DNA of 64,000 nt, from contig CACJDV010000002.1 in assembly GCA_902592265.1 (NCBI GenBank), positions 24,622 to 88,621 on the forward strand, written 5' to 3'. Position 1 is the stretch's first letter. Every line of letters begins with the position of its first letter. The DNA is from an uncultured Pelagibacteraceae bacterium (GTDB lineage: Bacteria > Pseudomonadota > Alphaproteobacteria > Pelagibacterales > Pelagibacteraceae). The translations under genes were made by a program, and so were the position numbers. The notes below the pieces were generated by a model, which had not been told where the DNA came from, made no database searches, and was given only the letters and a program-made list of their open reading frames with translations. Below are positions 23,680 through 31,547 of this stretch, piece after piece.

Positions 23680-24851
23680 CTATCAACCTCACCAAAAACT
23701 ATATCTAATGAACCAAGAACTGCGGGAACATCAGCCAACATATGACCTTTAATTAAATAATCCATCGATTGTAAATGAGAAAATCCCGGAGCTCTTATTT
23801 TACATTTATAGGGTTTATTTGATCCGTCTGATATTAAATAAACCCCAAATTCTCCCTTAGGTGCCTCAACAGCAGTATAAATTTCGTCTTCGGGAACCCT
23901 ATATCCCTCGGTAAATAATTTAAAGTGGTGTATTAAAGCTTCCATTGATTGTTTAATCTCTTTTTTAGAAGGAGGGGTTATTTTTCCATCAAAAGTTTTT
24001 ACAGGACCTTTTTCCATTTTTGCTAAGCACTGCTTTATTATAGATACACTTTCTTTCATTTCCTCAATTCTACATAAATATCGGTCATAACAATCACCGT
24101 TTTTACCAACTGGTACTTTAAATTCTAATTGTTCATAACAATCATAGGGTTGAGATTTTCTTAGATCCCAAGGAACACCAGATCCTCTTATCATAACACC
24201 ACTAAAAGAATAATCGAGAGCATCTTGTTTTGTAACAATTCCAATATCTACATTTCTTTGTTTAAATATTCTATTATCAGTCAATAAATTTTCTAAATCA
24301 TTTATAATTTTTGGGAAAGATTCACAGAATTTTAAAATATCCGTTTCTAATCCCGCTGGTAAATCCTGATGGACGCCGCCTGCTCTAAAGTAATTTGCAT
24401 GTAGTCTAGAACCAGATGCTCTTTCATAAAAAGTCATTAGAGTTTCTCTTTCCTCAAATCCCCATAAAGAGGGTGTTAAAGCTCCTACATCTAATGCTTG
24501 TGTTGTTACATTCAAAATATGGCTTAAAATTCTTCCGATTTCACAAAACATTACCCTAATAAACTGCGCTCTTATCGGAACATCAATATCTAAAATCTTT
24601 TCAATAGCTAATGCAAACGCATGTTCTTGGTTCATCGGAGCGACATAATCAAGACGATCAAAATATGGAACTGCTTGCATATAAGTTTTATTTTCTATGA
24701 GCTTCTCTGTGCCACGATGTAATAAACCAATGTGTGGATCTGCTTTCTCTACAACCTCTCCATCTAACTCTAAAATAAGTCTTAGCACTCCATGTGCTGC
24801 TGGATGTTGTGGACCAAAATTTAAATTTAGGTTTTTAATTTTTTTTGTCAT
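23676..24851 (-). CDS. nuoD: NADH-quinone oxidoreductase subunit D
   Basis: [35 protein letters not shown]. Confidence 0.97.
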   Translation of the reverse strand: MTKKIKNLNLNFGPQHPAAHGVLRLILELDGEVVEKADPHIGLLHRGTEKLIENKTYMQAVPYFDRLDYVAPMNQEHAFALAIEKILDIDVPIRAQFIRVMFCEIGRILSHILNVTTQALDVGALTPSLWGFEERETLMTFYERASGSRLHANYFRAGGVHQDLPAGLETDILKFCESFPKIINDLENLLTDNRIFKQRNVDIGIVTKQDALDYSFSGVMIRGSGVPWDLRKSQPYDCYEQLEFKVPVGKNGDCYDRYLCRIEEMKESVSIIKQCLAKMEKGPVKTFDGKITPPSKKEIKQSMEALIHHFKLFTEGYRVPEDEIYTAVEAPKGEFGVYLISDGSNKPYKCKIRAPGFSHLQSMDYLIKGHMLADVPAVLGSLDIVFGEVDR

Positions 24852-25440
24852 TATTTTCTTTTAGTTCTTTGATATATTTTGTGCCTTCCCATGGACTTTC
24901 ATAGTCGAAATTTCTGTAATTCTGTTCTAATTTTACAGGCTCACTAATTACTTTCTTTTGATCTTCATTATATCTAACCTCAGTATGACCAGTTAAAGGA
25001 AAATCTTTTCTTAAAGGATGTCCTTCAAAACCATAGTCTGTAAGAATTCTTCTTAAATCTGGATGATCCTTAAAATTTACTCCATACATATCAAATACTT
25101 CTCTTTCCATCCAATTAGCAGATGGAAATATAGATGTAAGAGATGGAATAACTTCATTTTCACTTATACAATAAGTTAGAATCATTCTTTGATTAAACTC
25201 ATGGCTCAAAAACAAATATACAATTTTAAACCTTAAAGGTTTTTCAGGATAATCAACAACTGTTATGTCAATTAATTGTTTAAATTTTGTATTTTTATTT
25301 GTTTTTAAAAATAAAGTTACATCAATTAAATCCTCCTTATCTATTTCTGCATAGATTTGATTATGTTTAATTTTGGTACTATTAATTTTAGTTCCCAACT
25401 CAGAATTAATTTTTTTTTCCAAATCAATTAAATTATTCAT
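24835..25440 (-). CDS. nuoC: NADH-quinone oxidoreductase subunit C
   Basis: [42 protein letters not shown]. Confidence 0.97.
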   Translation of the reverse strand: MNNLIDLEKKINSELGTKINSTKIKHNQIYAEIDKEDLIDVTLFLKTNKNTKFKQLIDITVVDYPEKPLRFKIVYLFLSHEFNQRMILTYCISENEVIPSLTSIFPSANWMEREVFDMYGVNFKDHPDLRRILTDYGFEGHPLRKDFPLTGHTEVRYNEDQKKVISEPVKLEQNYRNFDYESPWEGTKYIKELKENNDKKN

Positions 25441-25441
25441 T

Positions 25442-25957
25442 TTATCTAGTAAACGAACCTTTGTTTCTTATTTTTTTTTGTAATTGCATTATTCCATACA
25501 ATAAAGATTCAGCCGATGGCGGACAACCTGGCACATACACATCGACTGGTACAATTCGATCACATCCTCTTACAACAGAGTAAGAGTAATGATAATAGCC
25601 ACCACCATTAGCACAACTTCCCATTGATATCACGTATCTTGGCTCGGGCATTTGATCATAAACTTTTCTTAAAGCAGGGGCCATTTTATTTGTTAATGTA
25701 CCCGCTACAATCATAACATCTGATTGCCTTGGTGAACCTCTGGGTGCAGCCCCAAACCTTTCAACATCATACCTTGGCATTGCAGTTTGCATCATTTCAA
25801 CTGCACAACAAGCAAGACCAAAAGTCATCCAATGCAACGAGCCAGATCTAGACCAATTTATTAAATTATCTAATGAAGTTGTTATAAAACCATTTTCACT
25901 AAAATCTTTAGCAAGTTGTTTAAATTCTTCGGGTACTTGATCTAATTTATTATTCAT
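25442..25957 (-). CDS. nuoB: NADH-quinone oxidoreductase subunit B
   Basis: [44 protein letters not shown]. Confidence 0.98.
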   Translation of the reverse strand: MNNKLDQVPEEFKQLAKDFSENGFITTSLDNLINWSRSGSLHWMTFGLACCAVEMMQTAMPRYDVERFGAAPRGSPRQSDVMIVAGTLTNKMAPALRKVYDQMPEPRYVISMGSCANGGGYYHYSYSVVRGCDRIVPVDVYVPGCPPSAESLLYGIMQLQKKIRNKGSFTR

Positions 25958-25967
25958 TTAAGCAATT

Positions 25968-26336
25968 TTATTCCCAGTCTAACGCACCTTTTTTCCACTC
26001 ATAAATAAATCCAATCGTAAGTATGAATAAGAAAATCATCATTGAGGAAAAACCTAAAATTCCAATATTTCCTAAGGAAATTGCCCACGGAAATAAAAAA
26101 GCTATTTCAAGATCAAAAATTATAAAAAGTATTGCTACTAAATAAAAACGAACATCAAATTCCATTCTTGAGTCTTGAAATGGTTCAAATCCACATTCAT
26201 AAGCCGATAACTTCTCTGGATCTGGATTTTTTGGAGACAAAATAAAATTAATTACTATGAACGCGCAACTCAATCCTAATGCAATAATTAGGAACAATAT
26301 TATTGGTAAATAATCTTTTAAAAATTCCGCTGTCAT
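25968..26336 (-). CDS. nuoA: NADH-quinone oxidoreductase subunit A
   Basis: [44 protein letters not shown]. Confidence 0.97.
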   Translation of the reverse strand: MTAEFLKDYLPIILFLIIALGLSCAFIVINFILSPKNPDPEKLSAYECGFEPFQDSRMEFDVRFYLVAILFIIFDLEIAFLFPWAISLGNIGILGFSSMMIFLFILTIGFIYEWKKGALDWE

Positions 26337-26442
26337 GGTGGAATATATATCATTTTTTATAGCTAGATGAAGTGGTGTTAGGTCACATTATTCAAAATAT
26401 ACAGTGTATTTGATAATGATTATCAGGTTTAAACTTGTAAAG

Positions 26443-26519
26443 TGGCGGGAGTGAAGGGACTCGAACCCTCGACCTATCGCGTGACAGGCGATCGCTCTAA
26501 CCAACTGAGCTACACCCCC
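26443..26519 (-). tRNA. tRNA-Asp (GTC)
   Basis: Reverse complement GGGGGTGTAGCTCAGTTGGTTAGAGCGATCGCCTGTCACGCGATAGGTCGAGGGTTCGAGTCCCTTCACTCCCGCCA folds as a cloverleaf; anticodon loop CTGTCAC; CCA encoded. Confidence 0.95.
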
Positions 26520-26533
26520 ACTTTTGATTCTTT

Positions 26534-26609
26534 TGGTGGGCAGTAAAGGACTCGAACCTTTGACCCCCTCGGTGTAAACGAGATGCTCTACCAACTGAGC
26601 TAACCGCCC
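26534..26609 (-). tRNA. tRNA-Val (TAC); its 5' half lies within the element's attachment core
   Basis: Reverse complement GGGCGGTTAGCTCAGTTGGTAGAGCATCTCGTTTACACCGAGGGGGTCAAAGGTTCGAGTCCTTTACTGCCCACCA; anticodon loop TTTACAC; acceptor GGGCGGT/ACTGCCC. Confidence 0.95.
26571..26609. repeat. Left attachment core (direct repeat copy 1)
   Basis: ggtgtaaacgagatgctctaccaactgagctaaccgccc, identical to 35399-35437. Confidence 0.93.
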
Positions 26610-26696
26610 AAAACCAAATAACGCAAGTGTTTACAACATTTTTATTAAGAAAGCAATAAATGGATTGTGGAGTTTTGAGTACATCTGTGAACATTT

Positions 26697-26760
26697 TGCG
26701 TAGACAATGCGTAGATGGTTTTGTCATTCAAAATTTGTTTTTGCGTAGACGATGCGTAGA
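26697..26760 (+). repeat. Two TGCGTAGA-N3-TGCGTAGA doublets (candidate integrase arm-type sites, left end)
   Basis: TGCGTAGA at 26697, 26708, 26742 and 26753, with 11-bp spacing within each pair. Confidence 0.75.
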
Positions 26761-26776
26761 TCAAAACGAATTAATT

Positions 26777-26796
26777 ACCCGCAATTCATTACGGGC
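26777..26796 (+). repeat. CCCG-N10-CGGG palindrome upstream of integrase gene
   Basis: acccgcaattcattacgggc. Confidence 0.5.
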
Positions 26797-26848
26797 ATTT
26801 TCTTAAAAAAATAAAAAAAGTAAAACAACAAAAAAAGGAAATATTATT

Positions 26849-28252
26849 ATGACTAAAATCGGACACAACGAACCGCCTAAAACTTTAGATGATTTTTTAA
26901 TTAAAGATCAAAATGAAAAAAGTACAGGGCGAATTAAATTAACAAACACAATCATTAAAAAATATTTAATAAAAAAATATGATGCAGCTAACGATAAGTA
27001 TTTGCCGCAAACTGCAAATGATAGTGAAAAAATTGGATTAAAAGTTAGAGCTAATATCGGTGGTTCTAAATCTTTTTATTATAAGCATGATCCAAAAGGA
27101 AAAACTATAAATGGTAAAAGACATAATTCAGTTTTTTATCATTTAGGAAATTTTCCTGAAATGTCAGTAGATAGTGCAAGATCATTAGTAGATGATTTAA
27201 AGCACGCAATTAAACTTGGTCAAGATCCAAGATCAGTGCTGGAAGAAAGAAGAAAAGCGAAAACATTGTCAGAGGTTATAGATCTATGGAAAGAAAAAGA
27301 TTTATATAAATCAACTAGGTTCGCTGCATCTACAATCAAAGATACTGAACAAAGATTAATGAATTGGATTGATTTAAAAGCATATAAACCAAGTACAAAT
27401 AAAATTATTGCTGCCAATTACAATGATCTAAAAATTGGATCTAAAAGGATGATTGAAATAACTAAATCTGATTTAATCGCATGGCACGCAGCTATAACAA
27501 AGGCTGGTTCATACCAGGCCAATAGATGTATGGATGATATGTCAATTATCTTTAATTGGGCTTTAGAAGAAAAGATAATCAAAGAAAATATTTGTAAGTT
27601 CAAGAAAAGCGAATTGAATGAGGAAAGCGATAGATTAGACGATGTTGATCCTTATTCACTTGTTGAATGGCGATTGATTAGAAAAGCTACAATGAAAATA
27701 ATTAAAAAAGAACCAAGAGTATTTTTAGCAGCAATGGCGATCCTATTGTATTTATATTGTGGTCGTAGATATAAATCAGAGATCTTAAACCTTAAATGGA
27801 ACCAGGTTGATTGGGATGCAAATATAATTAGATTACCAAAAACTAAAACGGGTAAATCTCAATTCTCAATTAACAAAATGTCTAGATGGGTATTGCGTCA
27901 GCTTTGGAAATATAACAAAGAAAATTTCAAAGGTAAGAAAGCTAAAACAATAAAAGCTGCGTATTTATTTCCAGCAACAAGAAAATCTAAAAAACCATAC
28001 ATCCAAGATATTAGAAAAACTTGGGTTAAAGTTTGTAAGTTAGCAAATGTAAGAATAGAGGAATTAGTTTTGTTAAGACATACTTGGGCCTGTCTTGCAT
28101 TAATAGCATCAAACGGAAATATTAAACTTGTTAAAGATGAGGGCGGTTGGAAAACTTATAAGATGGTTGAACGATATGCCAAGTATAACGAGAGATATTT
28201 ACAAAAAGGATCGGAAGTTATTGGAAATTACTTTGCCCGTGCAAAAGCATAA
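26849..28252 (+). CDS. int: Tyrosine recombinase / phage integrase
   Basis: C-terminal catalytic signature LVLLRHTWACLALIASNGNIKLVKDEGGWKTYKMVERYAKY (R-H-x-x-W...Y); upstream YLYCGRRYKSEILNLKWNQVDWDANIIRLPKTKTGK box; next to the tRNA att site. Confidence 0.95.
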   Translation: MTKIGHNEPPKTLDDFLIKDQNEKSTGRIKLTNTIIKKYLIKKYDAANDKYLPQTANDSEKIGLKVRANIGGSKSFYYKHDPKGKTINGKRHNSVFYHLGNFPEMSVDSARSLVDDLKHAIKLGQDPRSVLEERRKAKTLSEVIDLWKEKDLYKSTRFAASTIKDTEQRLMNWIDLKAYKPSTNKIIAANYNDLKIGSKRMIEITKSDLIAWHAAITKAGSYQANRCMDDMSIIFNWALEEKIIKENICKFKKSELNEESDRLDDVDPYSLVEWRLIRKATMKIIKKEPRVFLAAMAILLYLYCGRRYKSEILNLKWNQVDWDANIIRLPKTKTGKSQFSINKMSRWVLRQLWKYNKENFKGKKAKTIKAAYLFPATRKSKKPYIQDIRKTWVKVCKLANVRIEELVLLRHTWACLALIASNGNIKLVKDEGGWKTYKMVERYAKYNERYLQKGSEVIGNYFARAKA

Positions 28253-28321
28253 ATTAGTAGGTATTGGCTATTGATCCCCGCTGCTTAATTTAATACTACT
28301 CATTCCAGGAGTTATTATTAA

Positions 28322-28840
28322 ATGAGCAGCATACTTGGTAAAGGTATCGGATCGCTAATTTTAAAAGATTATGTTGATTGGAAAAAGATACAAAACATTG
28401 CTAGACGAAACGGGATTTATACTGCTGCTGGAGTAGCAAAATTAATCATTGAACATTCCCCTATAAAATCTGTTGGCGAAATGAAATTACAATGGGCCAA
28501 AAGAATTTATTTAGCTCAACAAAAGAACAAAGATGCATCGCTATATTCAATCTTAAAAGATGATTTAGAAGTATTAGAATTCTTGCTCGGCCATGATCCG
28601 TTGTTAATTCATTGGGGTGCAGAGTGGGAAAAAGCATTAACCAAGAAAAAAGTAAAAATTACTCGGGCTAAATTAAAACCTTATTCTAAATGCATTGAAC
28701 ACCACAGAAAAAAATACAATGAGTTCTTGGCAAAAAATAAAAAATTTTTTACTGATTGGCTGCATGAGAATAAACGGGATGATGAGTTTGATACATTCAT
28801 AATTAAACTTGAAAGAGCTATTAAGAAAAAAAGATATTAA
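28322..28840 (+). CDS. Hypothetical protein of integrated element
   Basis: 172 aa intact ORF with strong RBS aggag upstream; no family recognised. Confidence 0.75.
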   Translation: MSSILGKGIGSLILKDYVDWKKIQNIARRNGIYTAAGVAKLIIEHSPIKSVGEMKLQWAKRIYLAQQKNKDASLYSILKDDLEVLEFLLGHDPLLIHWGAEWEKALTKKKVKITRAKLKPYSKCIEHHRKKYNEFLAKNKKFFTDWLHENKRDDEFDTFIIKLERAIKKKRY

Positions 28841-28848
28841 TTTTATTT

Positions 28849-28870
28849 TACCCGCAGCTGCTCACGGGTA
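28849..28870 (+). repeat. TACCCG-N10-CGGGTA palindrome between 28322 ORF and the Xis-like gene
   Basis: tacccgcagctgctcacgggta. Confidence 0.55.
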
Positions 28871-28915
28871 GGCAATCAAATAGATTTAGATCCAAAAAAG
28901 TATATTGCTGCTGCT

Positions 28916-29122
28916 ATGAGCAGTGAAACAAATAACAATTCAGTTTGGACAGATACCAAAGGGATCGCCAAACATTTTAATCTTAAACCAGCAACAATCC
29001 GTAAGCAAAGATCTAAACAAGTAAAAAATCAGCTGCCGTTTCATAAGATCGGTGGCCAGGTTAGATACAATGTAATCGAATGTGAAAAGGAAGTAGAGGC
29101 AAATAAATATGCGTACAAGTAA
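28916..29122 (+). CDS. Excisionase/AlpA-like helix-turn-helix DNA-binding protein
   Basis: 68 aa; WTDTKGIAKHFNLKPATIRKQRSKQVKNQLPFHKIGGQVRYNVIECEKEVEANK matches the excisionase/MerR-like HTH layout. Confidence 0.75.
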   Translation: MSSETNNNSVWTDTKGIAKHFNLKPATIRKQRSKQVKNQLPFHKIGGQVRYNVIECEKEVEANKYAYK

Positions 29123-29558
29123 AACTATCAAGGATCCAACATTCAATATCTATCGTAGAGGTGGCAGTGTTGAAAAAGCAATGGAAAGCAAAGGCGATGG
29201 AAAAGCTAAAGAAGAATTAATGCAATTAGCAAAGGATGAAAAAGATATTTTATTCGATGTTGAAAGTGAGATTACAGATATTCTTTTAGACAATTACAAC
29301 AAAGAGAAAAAACCAGGTCAAAGTTTTTTAGATTGGCTTGGTACCAAAGACAGAGAATATTTAATCAAGATACCTTTAGGCTTGGCCAGCGGTGGAAAAG
29401 TAATTTCTATTTCTGAATATTTAAAACAAAAAGAAAAACCTAGAATTAAAAAATTAAATCTTGATGCAGTTGCACCAGGAAAAGCATTATCAGAATTAAC
29501 AGATGCAGAAAGGGAAGTTGTTAGAAATCTATTGCGGATGACTTTTGGCCAAGATTAA
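29109..29558 (+). CDS. Hypothetical element protein
   Basis: 149 aa intact ORF; overlaps upstream gene end and abuts the next gene at a stop/start overlap (taatg). Confidence 0.75.
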   Translation: MRTSKTIKDPTFNIYRRGGSVEKAMESKGDGKAKEELMQLAKDEKDILFDVESEITDILLDNYNKEKKPGQSFLDWLGTKDREYLIKIPLGLASGGKVISISEYLKQKEKPRIKKLNLDAVAPGKALSELTDAEREVVRNLLRMTFGQD

Positions 29559-30229
29559 TGAAACCAAGTGAATACAAACAAATGATGGAATATTTAACTA
29601 GGCCCAAACAAAAACCAAGAGAATTTGAAAAAGCAGATAATTCGCCAGTGATGGTTAGCAACGGGGAAATTATGACAGAAAATCAATTTAAAAAATCTTT
29701 ACCATTAGAAGATCAGCCTGGATATGATCCTGATAAAGATCCAAATTTATTAAGAAGAATTAAATATTATCAGGGCGAAGAATTAGGGGCTGAATTTGAT
29801 AGAGCTATCGCAGAAGAAGATAAAGCATTAAAAAAACTTGGCAGAGATCCCGCAAACATCTTACAGAGAAATAGAAAAGTTCAGCCGTTAGTTCCTAAAA
29901 GAGCAACAACAAAACAGATGGTTGAGCTGAAAGGTAAAATAGATAAATATAAAAAAGTTCATTTTCCAAAAGAAGAAAAACCATTTACAAAAATTGCAAA
30001 GAACCTGGGTAAGAACAAAGAGTTTAAAAAAGAAAGTTTTAAATTAGATCCTTTACCTCAAATAGATTTTAGCACTATTGCACCACCAAAGACTAGAACA
30101 CCTGAAGAAATTGCAATGGAGCAAAGGTTCAATGAGCTTTTAAGAAAACAGAATGAGGAAAAAGTTAGAAACGCAACAACGGGATTAGCTGGTCTTGTTG
30201 GCGGCGATCCTTTTACAAAATTAAAATGA
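29558..30229 (+). CDS. Hypothetical element protein (charged, proline-containing; C-terminal GLAGLVGGDPF)
   Basis: 223 aa intact ORF; start overlaps previous stop, end overlaps next ATG. Confidence 0.75.
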   Translation: MKPSEYKQMMEYLTRPKQKPREFEKADNSPVMVSNGEIMTENQFKKSLPLEDQPGYDPDKDPNLLRRIKYYQGEELGAEFDRAIAEEDKALKKLGRDPANILQRNRKVQPLVPKRATTKQMVELKGKIDKYKKVHFPKEEKPFTKIAKNLGKNKEFKKESFKLDPLPQIDFSTIAPPKTRTPEEIAMEQRFNELLRKQNEEKVRNATTGLAGLVGGDPFTKLK

Positions 30230-30462
30230 ATAAATATGAATTGAAATATATGCTGGAACAGATGAGCAGCTCCGTTGATAGATTAACGGATGTAGCTGGA
30301 AAGCAGCAGCATCATATATCAGAGTTGTGGGAAGAAATAGGCCATAAGAATACAAAGATCCAAAAGCTAACAGAAAAAAATTATGAATTAGCGAGTGTCA
30401 TTCGAGGGCAAAGAGAAAAAGATTTAGCTGAAAAATATTGGGATGAAAGGATTGATAACTGA
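30226..30462 (+). CDS. Small predicted coiled-coil protein
   Basis: 78 aa; heptad-like pattern; ATGA overlap with upstream gene and TGATG with downstream gene. Confidence 0.65.
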   Translation: MNKYELKYMLEQMSSSVDRLTDVAGKQQHHISELWEEIGHKNTKIQKLTEKNYELASVIRGQREKDLAEKYWDERIDN

Positions 30463-30629
30463 TGACTAAAAAAGATTGGCTGCCCGATGTTAAAAAATTA
30501 ATGAAAATAGTTGAGCATCAAAAGCAAAGATTACATGACCAGGATTGGTTGATCCATAACCTGATTACAACAATAGACAAAATTCGTAGCGATGAGCTGC
30601 CGAATAAAAAGGAAAATAATTTGAATTAA
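30462..30629 (+). CDS. Small hypothetical protein (55 aa; below ORF-track cutoff)
   Basis: Read directly: MTKKDWLPDVKKLMKIVEHQKQRLHDQDWLIHNLITTIDKIRSDELPNKKENNLN*, start overlaps stop of the upstream ORF. Confidence 0.6.
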   Translation: MTKKDWLPDVKKLMKIVEHQKQRLHDQDWLIHNLITTIDKIRSDELPNKKENNLN

Positions 30630-30654
30630 ACCATTTAACAAAGGAGTTATTATT

Positions 30655-31305
30655 ATGTCGAATATTTTCAAACTTAATCAAGTCGTATCTAAAAATAAAT
30701 ACAACAAAGGAATAGCAGCAACACAAAGATTTGATGTTGTTGATCTTGGTAAGCCTGGGCCTGATGATTGGTTCAAGTTATATACATTCGATCAGCAAGG
30801 ATTAGATAATTTTCAGCCTTGTATGATTAGCAGAGTTAAAGATCCCGAGGGTAAGTTAAACCCCTATTTAATTGGTGGTTCAGAGGATTTTAAGGCTGCT
30901 TGTGCAGAGAAACTACCAAGAATTCAAGATGTTCATCTAGCATACGGAATAACAACGCATAAGAGATTATTTATTTGGCCCGTTGTTTATTTAGAAGATC
31001 TTAACGAGGGGATTGGTTGGCATATATCCGCTTGTGAAATTGCTAATGCAGCATTTACAAGATGGACACAGATAAGATCAGATAAACCAAATAGCAGATA
31101 TATTCATTTGGATTTAGACGATCAAGATCAGGTTCCAAAAGAAAAAGTTTTTGAAACACCACCTATTGATTATGAAACTGCCGTAAACAAAGCATTTAAA
31201 AATAGATACATAGGCAGCGAAGATCATCCTGTTTTTAAAAATGCTGGTTCAGTTTTAGAAACTAACTTTCAGAAAAAAACAATGAAAGGAATTATTAAAT
31301 CATGA
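30655..31305 (+). CDS. Hypothetical protein upstream of polymerase (candidate replication accessory)
   Basis: 216 aa, strong RBS aaggag; ATGA overlap with the next ORF. Confidence 0.75.
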   Translation: MSNIFKLNQVVSKNKYNKGIAATQRFDVVDLGKPGPDDWFKLYTFDQQGLDNFQPCMISRVKDPEGKLNPYLIGGSEDFKAACAEKLPRIQDVHLAYGITTHKRLFIWPVVYLEDLNEGIGWHISACEIANAAFTRWTQIRSDKPNSRYIHLDLDDQDQVPKEKVFETPPIDYETAVNKAFKNRYIGSEDHPVFKNAGSVLETNFQKKTMKGIIKS

Positions 31306-31547
31306 GTAGAGATCATATTAGAGTTATTGACGATTATAGACACTGCCATGAGAATGAATTCTTTTTTACATACGATCCAAGAAAAACTTCAGGAACAAAG
31401 CAGCTAATGGAATATTTAGAAAATAATTTTGATATTGAATTTCAAGATATTCCAGGTTGGCAAATTAAATCAGTGGTCGTTAATACTTATGGCAATTACG
31501 AAGATAGGGAAAAGTTTGGGATAAGAGTAATTAGAAATGATTGTTGA
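31302..31547 (+). CDS. Hypothetical protein
   Basis: 81 aa; overlaps both neighbours in a tight operon. Confidence 0.65.
   Translation: MSRDHIRVIDDYRHCHENEFFFTYDPRKTSGTKQLMEYLENNFDIEFQDIPGWQIKSVVVNTYGNYEDREKFGIRVIRNDC

Noticed and set aside
13896-26336. nuo operon as a finding
   Set aside because: Complete, standard nuoA-N order; ordinary for Alphaproteobacteria.
26388-26727. Minus-strand ORFs 26388-26594 and 26497-26727
   Set aside because: They read through tRNA-Asp and tRNA-Val (e.g. VAQLVRAIACHAIGRGFESLHSRH is a typical tRNA mistranslation).
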